Shown: positions 9,475-18,193, counted from the stretch's first letter. The stretch: DNA of 64,000 nt from Streptomyces aurantiacus JA 4570 (GCF_000414115.1 NZ_AOPZ01000017.1:1-64000), one strand, 5' to 3'. A program made the numbers and translations. Notes: generated from the letters alone by a model not told the origin.

Positions 9475-10119
9475 GTGAGCCTCTGCACCACCTGCGGGAC
9501 CCCGTCCCTCACTCAGTTCGCCTCGCCGGACCTCGTCGAGAAGATCGTGTACGAGGGTCATGACCGGGCCGACGACCCGGCCTGGCGGGAGTCGGGCGCC
9601 GCCACCCTGGAGGACTACGCGCGCTGGTGCAGCCATCTCTGCGGGATCGCATGCCTGCGGATGGCGCTCGGCCCGGACGCGCCGTCGCTCTTCGAGCTGC
9701 GCGACGGCGCACTGAAGTACGGGGCGTACACCGAGGACGCCCCGGACGCCGGGGGCATGATCCGCGGGCTGATCTACGCCCCGTTCGCCGAGTACGTACG
9801 CGACGTGCACGGCGTGGAGGCGACCGTGCACCGGCACCTCACGCTCGACGAGATCGTCCCGCTCCTCGACGCGGGGCGGACGGTGATGGTGTCCGTGCAC
9901 TTCGAGATCCGGCGCCCCGAGCGGCCCGCGCCGGGCCGGGGCGGGCATCTGGTCCTGATCACGGGGCGGGCGCCGGACGGCTCCCTGCACTTCCACAACT
10001 CGTCGGGCATCGACGCGGGCACCCGCGTCGCCGAGCTGTCCCCGGCGGCCTTCGAGCCGTTCTTCGCGGGCCGCGGTGTGTCCATGGCCACGAGGTCGGG
10101 CGTGTCGGCCACGCGCTGA
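9475..10119 (+). CDS. C39-like cysteine peptidase family protein
   Basis: A 214-residue protein with a papain-like/C39 layout: CGIACLRMAL supplies the nucleophile Cys (C56), GGHLVLITG the His (H158) and HFHNSSG the Asn (N175). The Gln usually found six residues before the Cys in C39 peptidases is not obvious (RWCSHLC instead). Two extra Cys flank the nucleophile, and CTTCG at the N-terminus could bind metal. GTG 9475 is chosen over GTG 9469 because AGGAG at 9463-9467 is then 7 nt away. No ABC exporter or double-Gly substrate gene is adjacent, so a bacteriocin-processing role is not supported. Substrate unknown. Confidence 0.7.
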   Translation: MSLCTTCGTPSLTQFASPDLVEKIVYEGHDRADDPAWRESGAATLEDYARWCSHLCGIACLRMALGPDAPSLFELRDGALKYGAYTEDAPDAGGMIRGLIYAPFAEYVRDVHGVEATVHRHLTLDEIVPLLDAGRTVMVSVHFEIRRPERPAPGRGGHLVLITGRAPDGSLHFHNSSGIDAGTRVAELSPAAFEPFFAGRGVSMATRSGVSATR

Positions 10120-10164
10120 ATCGCGGTCATGACAGAACGTCATCTTGCCTGCCAGGATGGCGTG

Positions 10165-11385
10165 ATGATGCATTCAGGCAGGGTCGCCGTCGTCGGCGGC
10201 AGCGTCGCGGGGTGCGCCATGGCGCTGGCGGCGCACCGTGGCGGCGCGGACGAGATCACGGTGTACGAGCGGGCCGCGGGCCGGCTCGCGGAGCGGGGCG
10301 TGGGCCTGGCGGTGCACAACTCGCGCTACGCGGAGCTGGAGTCCGCCGGGTACATGGACGCCGACATGCCCTGGGTGCAGCTCGTCAGACGCCGCTGGTA
10401 CGTGCGGGACGAGCGGGCGTCGGGCCCGCTCGGCAAGGAGCTCGGCGCGATGCCGTTCCCGTTCCGCACCTACAACTGGGGCCCGTTGTGGGGCGAGTTG
10501 CGGCGCCGGGTGCCCGAGTCCGTGGAGTTCCGCACCGGCACGTCCGTCGAGGCCGTGCGGTCCTGCCCGTTCGGCGCGGAGGTGGACACCGGCGGCGGCA
10601 CCGAGCGGTTCGACGTCGTGATCGGCGCGGACGGCTACCGCTCCATGGTCCGCGCGGCCGCCCACCCCGGCCTCGGCGCCGAGTACGCGGGCTATCTGGC
10701 CTGGCGCGGCGCCTACCCCGAGGACCGTCTCTCCGATCCGCACCTGTGGGCCGCGGAGGACAGCGTGTACGTCGTCTTCGACGGCGGGCACGTGATCGTC
10801 TACCGCATCCCGGACGGCGCGGGCGGCCACCGCGTCAACTGGGTCCTGTACACGGCGCCGCCCCCGGGCCTGGACGCCGGCCTCGGCTTCACCAACCCCA
10901 CCAGCCTGCCGCCCGGCGGCCTCACCGACGCGCTCGGCGCCCATCTCGCGTACGTGGCCGACGAGTTGCTGCCGCCCTACTGGGGCGCCCTGGTCCGCGC
11001 GACCGCGCCGGGCGAGGTGTTCCTCCAGCCCATGTACGACTTCACGGCGCCCCGCTACGCCCGGGACCGGGTGCTGCTCGCGGGCGACGCGGCGACGGTC
11101 GCGCGCCCGCACACCGGCGCGGGCGCGGTGAAGGCGCTGCAGGACGCCACGGTCCTGGAGTCCGCCATCGCCACGGCGACGACCTGGCCGGAGGCCCTGG
11201 AGTCGTACGACACCGACCGCACCGTCGCGGGCCGCACCATGGTCGACCTGGGCCGGCGGCTCGGCCGGGCCCTCGTCGAGGAGACGCCGTGCTGGCGGGA
11301 CCTGGACCAGGCGGGCCTGGAGGCGTGGTGGAAGCAGGCGGACGGGACGGGGGCGTTCGGCGGGCGTGAGCTGCGGCCGCGCTGA
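10165..11385 (+). CDS. FAD-dependent monooxygenase (UbiH/PHBH-like)
   Basis: A 406-residue flavoprotein. The N-terminal dinucleotide fold (VAVVGGSVAGCAMALAAHRGG) is followed by the middle DG motif (IGADGYRSMVR) and the FAD-binding GD motif (LLAGDAATVARPHTGAGA), the three marks of the aromatic-hydroxylase group. Such enzymes use NAD(P)H and O2 to hydroxylate or epoxidise a small molecule; the substrate is unknown. ATG 10165 is preferred (AGGA seven bases upstream); GTG 10162 and ATG 10168 are alternatives. It lies 45 nt after the C39-like gene, possibly co-transcribed, and ends before a strong hairpin. Confidence 0.85.
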   Translation: MMHSGRVAVVGGSVAGCAMALAAHRGGADEITVYERAAGRLAERGVGLAVHNSRYAELESAGYMDADMPWVQLVRRRWYVRDERASGPLGKELGAMPFPFRTYNWGPLWGELRRRVPESVEFRTGTSVEAVRSCPFGAEVDTGGGTERFDVVIGADGYRSMVRAAAHPGLGAEYAGYLAWRGAYPEDRLSDPHLWAAEDSVYVVFDGGHVIVYRIPDGAGGHRVNWVLYTAPPPGLDAGLGFTNPTSLPPGGLTDALGAHLAYVADELLPPYWGALVRATAPGEVFLQPMYDFTAPRYARDRVLLAGDAATVARPHTGAGAVKALQDATVLESAIATATTWPEALESYDTDRTVAGRTMVDLGRRLGRALVEETPCWRDLDQAGLEAWWKQADGTGAFGGRELRPR

Positions 11386-11432
11386 GCGCGGCGGCGGTGG
11401 CCCGCCGGGGGGCGCGGAGTGACCCGCGTGGG

Positions 11433-11473
11433 CCGGAGCACCGGGGCCGGTCGGCGCTGCCCCGGTGCTCCGG
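11433..11473. terminator. Strong hairpin between convergent genes
   Basis: CCGGAGCACCGGGG (11433-11446) and its exact complement (11460-11473) form a 14-bp stem with a 13-nt loop between the FAD monooxygenase and the converging betaine methyltransferase. A partial extra copy (CGGTGCTCCGG) follows. Confidence 0.75.
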
Positions 11474-11488
11474 TGCTCCGGCCTCCTG

Positions 11489-13165
11489 TCAGGCGCTCCC
11501 TCCGCGCCGGAAGTGCAGGATGCCCCACGTGATGTGCCCGTCACGCCCGGCGGCGACCCAGCGGGCGAGCCCTTTCTTCATCTGCGTGAGGTAGTCGTGG
11601 CTGACCTGGCCGGCCAGCCCCTGTACTTCCTGTCGCTCGGTCTCCTCGAGCACGCGCGCGTAGTGCGTGATCAACTGCTCGCGGTGCTCCTCGAATCCGC
11701 CGGTTCCGCCCGGTCCGGCGGGCCCTCCGCCGGAGGGCACGAACCCGAGCCCTTCCAGCTCGCGCTTGTAGAAGCCGGGTGAGCCCATGTTGTCCAGGTG
11801 GATGCGGTCGAGGATCGGTTGCAGGACGCCCGGCGGGCAGTTGTCGACGGCCATCGGGTCGGTGAAGATGAGCTGCCCGCCGGGCCGCAGCACGCGGGTC
11901 ACCTCCTCCAGGACGCGGGCGCGGTTGCCGCTGTGCAGGAAGGCGTCCTGCGACCACACCACGTCGACGACGTCGTCCGGGTAGGGGATGTCCTCGAAGG
12001 ACCCGTCGACGACCTCGATGAGGCCGGAGAGGCCGCGGGCGTGGTTGAGCTCCTTGTGGCGCTTGTTCTCCACCTCGCTGAGGTTGAGCGCGAGGACCCG
12101 GCAGCCGTACGTCGACGCCAGATAGCGCGCCGAGCCGCCGTATCCGGACCCCAGGTCGAGCACGACGGAGTCCCGGGTGAGGCCGAGCTTGCCGGCCATC
12201 CGCTCGACGGTGCGGCGGCTGGCGTCGGCGATGGGCTCGCCGGCGCCTTCGTAGAGGCCGATGTGGATGTCCTCGCCGCCCCACACCTTGGCGTAGAAGG
12301 TGTCGGCGTCGGAGGAGTTGTAGTAGTTGCGGGCGACGCCGACCGCGCCGGTGTACCGCTCGTCCTCCTCGTCGTCGCGGTACTCCTTCTCCGCGACGTG
12401 CACGAAGAAGTCGGGCTGCTCGCCCCGGTAGGTGTGCTGGAAGTCCCCGTACGTCTCGATGTTCTGGAACCCCACCTCCGACATGAGCCGCCGGGTGTAG
12501 TCCTTGCGCAGCGGGAACATGTTGAGGTGGTACACGGAGTCGTCCGGGAAGCTGTACCGCATCCGCACGAGCCCCTCGTCCACGTACTCGGGCTCCACGG
12601 AGACGTCTTCGCCGCAGTAGTAGTACTTGTGCTTGCTGGTGTAGCCGTCGTCGAGGATGGCGTCGTAGTTGCGCTGGTCCAGGACGAGGATGCCGTCGTG
12701 CTTGAGCATCGCGTAGAACTCGGCGAGCGCGCGGCGGCGGTCGCGCTCCGAGAACAGATGGGTGAAGGAGTTGCCGAGGCAGACGATGGCGTCGTACTCG
12801 CCGTGCACGTCGCGGTTGAGCCAGCGCCAGTCCGCCTGGACGACGCGCATGACGTGACCGTCCTTCATGCCGTTGGCGAAGGCCGCCGCCAGCATGTCGG
12901 CGCTGCCGTCCGCGCTGACGGTGTCGAACCCCGCGGCGAGCAGCCGCACCGAGTGGAACCCGGTGCCCGTCGCCACGTCGAGCACGCTCTTCACGCCCCG
13001 CTTGCGCAGCAGGTCGATGAAGAAGTCGCCTTCGCTCCGTGACCTCCGTTCCCAATCTATGAGCGAGTCCCACTTCTCCACGAAGCTGGGTACGTATTCC
13101 TCCGTGTAGTGGCCGGTTTCTCGTACTTCGACGGGGTTGTCGCCGAACTTCTGAGCCGGATGCAC
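11489..13165 (-). CDS. Fused glycine/sarcosine N-methyltransferase and sarcosine/dimethylglycine N-methyltransferase
   Basis: A 558-residue protein with two class I SAM methyltransferase domains. Domain 1 (about 1-265) carries motif I VLDVATGTGFHSV (61-73), with VCLGNSFTHLF and DQRNYDAILD typical of glycine/sarcosine methyltransferase. Domain 2 (about 280-555) carries VLDLGSGYGGSARYLA (335-350), with SQDAFLHSGNR and DPMAVDNCPPGVL typical of sarcosine/dimethylglycine methyltransferase. Together they would convert glycine to sarcosine, dimethylglycine and glycine betaine using three SAM, making a cytoplasmic osmolyte. In most halophiles the two are separate; a natural fusion is known from Actinopolyspora halophila. 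GTG 13165 gives the familiar N-terminus; an AAGGG lies 10 nt upstream. No SAM-recycling genes are adjacent. Confidence 0.9.
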   Translation of the reverse strand: MHPAQKFGDNPVEVRETGHYTEEYVPSFVEKWDSLIDWERRSRSEGDFFIDLLRKRGVKSVLDVATGTGFHSVRLLAAGFDTVSADGSADMLAAAFANGMKDGHVMRVVQADWRWLNRDVHGEYDAIVCLGNSFTHLFSERDRRRALAEFYAMLKHDGILVLDQRNYDAILDDGYTSKHKYYYCGEDVSVEPEYVDEGLVRMRYSFPDDSVYHLNMFPLRKDYTRRLMSEVGFQNIETYGDFQHTYRGEQPDFFVHVAEKEYRDDEEDERYTGAVGVARNYYNSSDADTFYAKVWGGEDIHIGLYEGAGEPIADASRRTVERMAGKLGLTRDSVVLDLGSGYGGSARYLASTYGCRVLALNLSEVENKRHKELNHARGLSGLIEVVDGSFEDIPYPDDVVDVVWSQDAFLHSGNRARVLEEVTRVLRPGGQLIFTDPMAVDNCPPGVLQPILDRIHLDNMGSPGFYKRELEGLGFVPSGGGPAGPGGTGGFEEHREQLITHYARVLEETERQEVQGLAGQVSHDYLTQMKKGLARWVAAGRDGHITWGILHFRRGGSA

Positions 13166-13247
13166 GATGAATGCCCTTCGACTTCAATTGGGGGATGGCC
13201 TGGGCACATCGCTATCCCGAGGCGGGTACTGCTAAGCGTCCGGGCTT

Positions 13248-13259
13248 CGTATACATACG
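13248..13259. promoter_or_regulatory. Small palindrome in divergent promoter region
   Basis: CGTATACATACG is an inverted repeat with 5-bp arms between the betaine methyltransferase and the histidine phosphatase genes. It is AT-richer than its surroundings and could be an operator or part of a -10 region; evidence is weak. Confidence 0.3.
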
Positions 13260-13301
13260 CGGAGCTGACATTCCGCCGACCAGAACAGGACCGTCGACAC
13301 C

Positions 13302-13895
13302 ATGGGTGATCTTCTCCTCGTCCGCCACGGAGAGACCGAGTGGTCCCTGTCCGGACAGCACACGAGCTGGTCGGACGTCCCTCTCACCGACCACGGCCGG
13401 GACCAGGCCCGCTCGCTCGCGCCGCTCATCGGGAAGTACGGCGTCGAGGCCGCGTTCACCAGCCCGCGCGTGCGCGCGCGCGAGACCGCGGAGCTTGCCG
13501 GGTTCGGGCATGCGCGGGTGGACGAGGATCTGGCCGAGTGGGACTACGGGGCGTACGAAGGTGTCACCACCGTCGAAATCCACCGATCTCGCCCGGACTG
13601 GTTCCTCTTCACCGACGGGGTGGCCGCTGGGCCGCCGGAGCATCCTGGGGAGAGCCCCGAGGACGTCGGTGCCCGGGCTGATCGCATGCTCGCCAAGGTC
13701 GACGCCGCGCTCGCGAACACGGAGGGCAGCGTGGTGCTCTTCGCCCACGGCCACTACCTCCGCGTCCTGACGGCCCGCCGCCTGGGTCTGCCCCCCGCGG
13801 CGGGCGCCCACTTCCAACTCTCCACAGGCACCGTGAGCCGCCTGAGCCACGAACACGGCCGCCCGGTCCTGGCCACGTGGAACGTCCGCCCCTGA
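13302..13895 (+). CDS. Histidine phosphatase family protein
   Basis: A 197-residue phosphoglycerate-mutase-like phosphatase. The catalytic RHG lies in LLVRHGETEWSL (residues 4-15), with the second core region SPRVRARETAEL and the C-terminal catalytic His in VVLFAHGHYLRVL. The size suits a broad small-molecule phosphatase rather than true cofactor-dependent phosphoglycerate mutase. Substrate unknown. Divergent from the betaine methyltransferase with 136 nt between. Confidence 0.9.
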   Translation: MGDLLLVRHGETEWSLSGQHTSWSDVPLTDHGRDQARSLAPLIGKYGVEAAFTSPRVRARETAELAGFGHARVDEDLAEWDYGAYEGVTTVEIHRSRPDWFLFTDGVAAGPPEHPGESPEDVGARADRMLAKVDAALANTEGSVVLFAHGHYLRVLTARRLGLPPAAGAHFQLSTGTVSRLSHEHGRPVLATWNVRP

Positions 13896-13924
13896 GGCGG
13901 GGCCCTGCCGGGGGCGGAGCCCCC

Positions 13925-13958
13925 CCACGCGGCGGAGCCGCAAATTGATACAGCCGGG
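13925..13958. repeat. Streptomyces-type intergenic repeat, copy 2
   Basis: CCACGCGGCGGAGCCGCAAATTGATACAG-type segment after the histidine phosphatase gene. It matches copies 1 and 3 through CGCGGCGGAGCCGCA; the following GC hairpin is degenerate here. Confidence 0.6.
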
Positions 13959-14044
13959 AAGGGGTAGGGCTGGGGAAAGCCCGGCAGGGAACAACCCCCG
14001 CCCCACCCCCCGCACTTGATCGCCGATCAGGGACACTGCGACGT

Positions 14045-14956
14045 ATGCGATACGGCGTAAATCTTCTCAACTTCGGCCCGGGGACGACCCCGGAAACCCT
14101 CACCCAGCAGGCAACCACCGCCCGCCACCTGGGCTTCACCTTCGCGATGATCTCGGACCACATCGCGGTGACACAGGACGTGCACGAGGCATACCCGGCC
14201 CCGTTCTACGACCAGTTCGTGCTGGCGGCCCACCTCGCGGGCCGCGTCCCGGGCCTCCGCCTGGGCACCACGGTCACAGTGATCCCGTACCGCCACCCCC
14301 TCCAGACGGCCCGCCTCGCGGCGAACATCGACCGCATGCACAGGGACGGCTTCATCCTGGGCGCGGGAGTGGGCTGGTCGAGGCCGGAGTACGAGGCGCT
14401 GGGCATCCCCTTCGGGGAGCGCGGCGCGATCACGGACGAGTACCTGGCGGCGATACGCGCGGCGTGGACGGACGACCCGACGACGTACCACGGCCGCTAC
14501 GTGGCGTACACGGACGTCCGCACGGCCCCGGCCCCGGCGACACCCCCGCACCCGCCGGTGTGGGTGGGCGGCAACTCCCCGGCGGCGGTGCGCAGGGCGG
14601 GCCGCCTGGGCGAGGGCTGGCACCCGTTCATGCCGACGCTCGCGGGCCTGCGCGAGGCGCTCCCCCGGCTCGCGGCGGCGGCGGACGCGGCGGGACGGAC
14701 GGTGCCGGAGCTGGTGCCGCGCCTCCAGCTCCGGCTCGCCCCGCACCCGGACACCCCCGAGCGCCCGCTGGGCCACGGCAGCGCGGACCAGCTCCGCGCC
14801 GACCTGACGGCGCTGGAGGAGCTGGGCGCCACCCACGTGCTGCTCGACACGTACCCGGGCAACCCCGCCGAGCGCGCCAGCGCCGACGCGGACCGTGCGC
14901 TGCTCGAACTGATCGCGGAGCAGGTCGTGGACCTGGCGTCGGGCACCGTGCGCTGA
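14045..14956 (+). CDS. LLM-class F420-dependent oxidoreductase
   Basis: A 303-residue luciferase-like TIM-barrel protein: RYGVNLLNFGPGT at strand 1, FAMISDHIAV, RLGTTVTVIPYRHP, FILGAGVGWSRPEYEALGIPF, the ERGAITDEYLAAIRAAW region and PVWVGGNSPAA. This pattern is that of the actinobacterial LLM subgroup expected to use coenzyme F420. The substrate is not known, and nothing nearby indicates a pathway. Confidence 0.9.
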   Translation: MRYGVNLLNFGPGTTPETLTQQATTARHLGFTFAMISDHIAVTQDVHEAYPAPFYDQFVLAAHLAGRVPGLRLGTTVTVIPYRHPLQTARLAANIDRMHRDGFILGAGVGWSRPEYEALGIPFGERGAITDEYLAAIRAAWTDDPTTYHGRYVAYTDVRTAPAPATPPHPPVWVGGNSPAAVRRAGRLGEGWHPFMPTLAGLREALPRLAAAADAAGRTVPELVPRLQLRLAPHPDTPERPLGHGSADQLRADLTALEELGATHVLLDTYPGNPAERASADADRALLELIAEQVVDLASGTVR

Positions 14957-15020
14957 CCCGGGCGGCGCCCCACCGCCCCGCGGGCCCCCGTTGTCAGTGG
15001 CACGAGGCACCATCGGAACC

Positions 15021-15653
15021 ATGACCAAGCCGACGACGCCCGCGCAGCGGCGGATCATCGCCGCGGCGGACCCGGTCACGGGCCGCCTGACGGGGACGGA
15101 TGCGCAGCTCACCGCACTCGTGCGGCTGCAGCTCGCGTTCCGGCACCCCCGCCCGCCGCACGCGTATTTCCTGACGCCGGCGGGCCACCGCGTCCGGGAC
15201 GAGCCGGCGGGGGCGGCGCCGGAGACGGCCCCCGTGGAGCCCGTGCGGGGCGTGTTCGCGGCCCGCACGGGCACGGAGGAGGCCCCGCTCGGCGAGGACG
15301 GCCCCGCGCGGGCCCGCGAGGTGCGCGACGCGTGGCTGGGCCTGGTCGAGATGCGCCGGATGACGAATCCGGACGGCGACCGGGAGAGACCGTGCGCGTG
15401 GGAGCGCGCGCATCTCACCCAGGCCGCCGCGATAGCCCTGGAGGCCGCGGGCCGCACCCCGGCCCGCCCCGGCCGCGAGGGCTATCGCGTGACGGCGACG
15501 GAGCAGCCGGACGCCGTCGCGGTCCGCGAGCCCACAGCCGAGGGCGTGCGCGCCTGCGGGACGGCCCTGGAGCGGGCCGGCTGGCAGGTCAGCGAACACG
15601 CCGAGGCCCGCACCGGCAGGCGGTACGCCCTCGCGTCACCGCGGCGCGCGTGA
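15021..15653 (+). CDS. Hypothetical protein
   Basis: A 210-residue, soluble, Arg/Ala-rich protein with no signal peptide or membrane helix, and no family that I recognise. It contains repeated short basic/acidic helices (AQRRIIAAADPVTGRL, EVRDAWLGLVEMRRMTN, ALERAGWQVSEH). Codon bias is normal for the strand and the next gene starts 34 nt later, so it is probably real and perhaps co-transcribed with the thioesterase. The ATG at 15021 is preferred over an upstream in-frame GTG at 14991. Confidence 0.6.
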   Translation: MTKPTTPAQRRIIAAADPVTGRLTGTDAQLTALVRLQLAFRHPRPPHAYFLTPAGHRVRDEPAGAAPETAPVEPVRGVFAARTGTEEAPLGEDGPARAREVRDAWLGLVEMRRMTNPDGDRERPCAWERAHLTQAAAIALEAAGRTPARPGREGYRVTATEQPDAVAVREPTAEGVRACGTALERAGWQVSEHAEARTGRRYALASPRRA

Positions 15654-15687
15654 CCGTGGACAATCGCACCGACTCGAAGGAGAAGCC

Positions 15688-16110
15688 GTGACCGAGCCGT
15701 TCGCCGTGAGCGTCACCGTCCGTGGGTACGAGACGGACTCCCAGGGCCACCTCAACCAGGCCGTGTACTTGCAGTACGCGGAGCACGCGCGCTGGTCGAT
15801 CCTGCGCGCGGCGGGCATCGACCAGCAGGACCTCATAGGCAAGGGCGTCGGACCCGTGGCCCTGGAGAACACCGTGCGGTACCGCAGCGAGCTGCGCGCG
15901 GGCGACGAGGTGCGGGTGGACTGCGTGTTCGTGTGGAGCGAGGGCAAGAAGTTCCGGGTCGAGCAGACCATCACCAAGGCGGACGGCACGGTGGCCGCGA
16001 CGGTCACCGGCCTCGGCGGCCTGCTCGACCTCAAGGAGCGCAGAATGGTGCCGGACCCCGCGGAGTATTTCAGAGCGCTGGCTTCGGACCCGCGCGTGCT
16101 CGGCCTCTGA
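15688..16110 (+). CDS. Hotdog-fold acyl-CoA thioesterase (4HBT/YbgC-like)
   Basis: A 140-residue single-hotdog protein. YETDSQGHLNQAVYLQYAEHAR (residues 11-32 in two adjoining motifs) is the 4HBT catalytic segment with Asp13 or Asp15-type residue and His/Asn, followed by the central strand RYRSELRAGDEVRVDC. Such enzymes hydrolyse acyl-CoA or acyl-ACP thioesters. GTG 15688 follows AAGGAGAAGCC. The acyl chain specificity is unknown. Confidence 0.85.
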   Translation: MTEPFAVSVTVRGYETDSQGHLNQAVYLQYAEHARWSILRAAGIDQQDLIGKGVGPVALENTVRYRSELRAGDEVRVDCVFVWSEGKKFRVEQTITKADGTVAATVTGLGGLLDLKERRMVPDPAEYFRALASDPRVLGL

Positions 16111-16126
16111 CGCGGGCCCGTGCGGG

Positions 16127-17002
16127 TCAGGTGCCGCTGAGCTCCGCCAGGTCGGCGGCGTCGAGGCGGAGCGCGGCCGCGGCGATGTTCTCCTCCAGGT
16201 GGTCGAGGGAGGACGTGCCGGGGATGGCGAGGACCGCGGGGGACACGGAGAGGGACCAGGCGAGGCCGACCTGCGCGGCCGTCGCGCCGTGCCGCTCGGC
16301 GACCCGCCGCAGCCCCTCGATGTGCGGGGCGCCGGTGCCGCCGAGCGGGTAGAACGGCACGAAGGCGATGCCCTGCCGGGCGCAGAGCTCGACCATGGCC
16401 ACCGCGTCGGCGCCCCGGTCGACGGGGCTGAACTTGTTCTGCACGGCGGTGACGGGCGCGACGGACTGGGCCTCGGCGAGCTGTTCCGGCGTGGCGTTGC
16501 TGACGCCGAGATGCCGGATGAGGCCCTCTTCGCGAAGTTCGGCGAGGGCCTCGAAGCGGCCGTTGCCGGGCCCCTCGTCGGCGTGGAAGCGCAGATAGAC
16601 GAGGTCGAGCCGGTCGCGGCCGAGCCGGCGCAGGTTCCGGTGGACGTCGGCCTTCAGCTTCGCCGGGTCGGCGGGGGTCAGCCAGTTGTGGTCGCGGTCG
16701 CGGTCGGGGCCGACCTTCGTGGCGATGACGAGGTCCTCCGGATACGGGTGGAGGGCCTCGCGGATGAAGTCGTTGGCGGCCAGGTCCTTGTAGAAGTAGA
16801 AGGCGGCCGTGTCGATGTGGTCGACGCCGAGTTCGACGGCGCGGCGCAGCACCGCGCGGGCGTTGACGGGGTCGTGTGGAGGGCCGTCCCAGGTGCGGCT
16901 CGGCAGCCGCATGGCGCCGAAGCCCATGCGCTGTACGGGCAGGTCACCGCCGATGAGCAGGCGGCCGGCGGCGGAGGCGTGGATGTCGTTCACGTTCGGC
17001 AT
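16127..17002 (-). CDS. Aldo/keto reductase
   Basis: A 291-residue NADPH-type aldo/keto reductase. The tetrad is visible: Asp in HIDTAAFYF, a Tyr in the same segment, Lys in VIATKVGP and His in LVYLRFHADEG. GVSNATPEQL and the C-terminal IPGTSSLDHLEENIAA nucleotide-binding region follow. Substrate unknown. Convergent with the thioesterase (16 nt gap), divergent from the HTH regulator at 17089. Confidence 0.92.
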   Translation of the reverse strand: MPNVNDIHASAAGRLLIGGDLPVQRMGFGAMRLPSRTWDGPPHDPVNARAVLRRAVELGVDHIDTAAFYFYKDLAANDFIREALHPYPEDLVIATKVGPDRDRDHNWLTPADPAKLKADVHRNLRRLGRDRLDLVYLRFHADEGPGNGRFEALAELREEGLIRHLGVSNATPEQLAEAQSVAPVTAVQNKFSPVDRGADAVAMVELCARQGIAFVPFYPLGGTGAPHIEGLRRVAERHGATAAQVGLAWSLSVSPAVLAIPGTSSLDHLEENIAAAALRLDAADLAELSGT

Positions 17003-17088
17003 GGCCCTATCCTGCGAGCGGGGCGGGCGGCGCGGGCCGGGGTGGCACGTTGCTGCCAGCCCGCGGAAACGGGGAGGCGGGACGGGAC

Positions 17089-17769
17089 ATGGAGCACGGC
17101 GGAGCGGCGGCGGTCGTCACCTTGCGCGGCGAGGCGGAACTGGTGCGGCGGGCCGGCGACCTGATCGCGTCGGCGCGCACGGAGTACCTGTGCGGGGCCA
17201 CGGATCTCGTCACGTGGTCCGCGGGGACGAACGCCGTCTTCAACGACGGGCGGCGGCCCCGGCTGCGGCCCGGCCCGGACGGCCTCGCGATGCGCAAGGT
17301 GTACACACGGCAGGCCCTCGGCGACCCCGAGTCCGAGCGGCGCCTCGCCCGGATCGCCGCGTCCGGGGCGCAGGTGCGGATCTCCTCGGCGCCGCTCGCG
17401 CGCGAGGCGATCGTCATCGACGGGCGGGTGGCGATCCTCGCGGGCTCCGAGGCGCGCGGCGCCCGCACGTACACGGTGATCAGCGAGCCCGTCGTCGTCG
17501 AGGGCGTCCGGTCCCTGCTGTACGCGGCGTGGGAGGCCGCCGACGACCTCGCCGACTGCCTGGGGGCGCCCGCCGCCCGCCCGCCCGTCCTCGGTGAGGA
17601 GTCCCGCGCGGTGCTCGCCGCGCTCGCGGCCGGGCTGACCGACGAGGCCGCCGCGCGCCGCCTCGGCATGTCCTTGCGGACGTACCGGCGGCGGGTGGCC
17701 GCGCTGATGGCGGAGCTCGGGGCGACGTCGCGCTTCCAGGCGGGGGTGCTCAGCCGCCGGGCGGGCTGA
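17089..17769 (+). CDS. Helix-turn-helix regulator with PLD/TrmB-like sensor region
   Basis: A 226-residue regulator. The N-terminal 150 residues (VRRAGDLIASARTEYLCGATDL..., REAIVIDGRVAILAGSEARGA) resemble the phospholipase-D-like sensor domain found in TrmB-type actinobacterial regulators, with no intact HKD motif. The C-terminal LuxR-type HTH lies at about 178-222 (LAAGLTDEAAARRLGMSLRT...). ATG 17089 is set by GGGGAGG twelve bases upstream. The last 20 bases overlap the end of the convergent ATPase gene. Target unknown. Confidence 0.8.
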   Translation: MEHGGAAAVVTLRGEAELVRRAGDLIASARTEYLCGATDLVTWSAGTNAVFNDGRRPRLRPGPDGLAMRKVYTRQALGDPESERRLARIAASGAQVRISSAPLAREAIVIDGRVAILAGSEARGARTYTVISEPVVVEGVRSLLYAAWEAADDLADCLGAPAARPPVLGEESRAVLAALAAGLTDEAAARRLGMSLRTYRRRVAALMAELGATSRFQAGVLSRRAG

Positions 17770-18193
17770 CCTCCGCCCACACCGTCTTGCCGACGGAGCG
17801 GGCGTCGACGCCCCACCTGGTGGCGAGGGCCGCCACCAGGACGAGGCCCCGGCCCGACTCCTCGTCCGGGGACGGCAGTTCAGGTCTCTCCGGCGGGCGG
17901 CACTCCGTCCGGGTGTCGGTCACCTCGATACGTACGCCGTCCGCGAGGAGCAGCAGGCGCAGCGCGAAGTCCCGGCCCGACACGCGGCCGTGGGTCGCCG
18001 CGTTCGCGGCCAGTTCGGCGGCCACCTGGGCCACCGCGTCGGAGAGTTCGCTGTCGTACGGGATGCCCCACCCGTCGAGGTGGTACCGCGTGAGCCTGCG
18101 GGCGAGGCGGGCCCCGCGCGGGGTGGCACTGATGCGCTGCGTGAACGTGTGTGCTGGTGTGGGGGTTTGCACCTGGGCTGGCATGGCGCCCAC
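17750..18193 (-). CDS. Anti-sigma-factor-like ATP-binding protein (HATPase_c_2)
   Basis: A 147-residue GHKL ATPase of the RsbW/SpoIIAB-like family: N-box VAAELAANAATHGRV, G1-like RIEVTDTR and G2 SGRGLVLVAALATRWGV. In Streptomyces such small ATPases often sit beside XRE-DUF5753 and DUF397 genes, as here, where it diverges from the XRE gene at 18338. The role, probably partner-switching signalling, is inferred. GTG 18193 or ATG 18184 may be the start. Confidence 0.85.
   Translation of the reverse strand: MGAMPAQVQTPTPAHTFTQRISATPRGARLARRLTRYHLDGWGIPYDSELSDAVAQVAAELAANAATHGRVSGRDFALRLLLLADGVRIEVTDTRTECRPPERPELPSPDEESGRGLVLVAALATRWGVDARSVGKTVWAEVSPPGG

Noticed and set aside
9475..13165. A complete ribosomal-peptide biosynthetic cluster made of the C39-like, FAD and methyltransferase genes
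   Set aside because: No precursor peptide, cyclase or exporter is seen; the methyltransferase is on the other strand behind a terminator and matches betaine synthesis.
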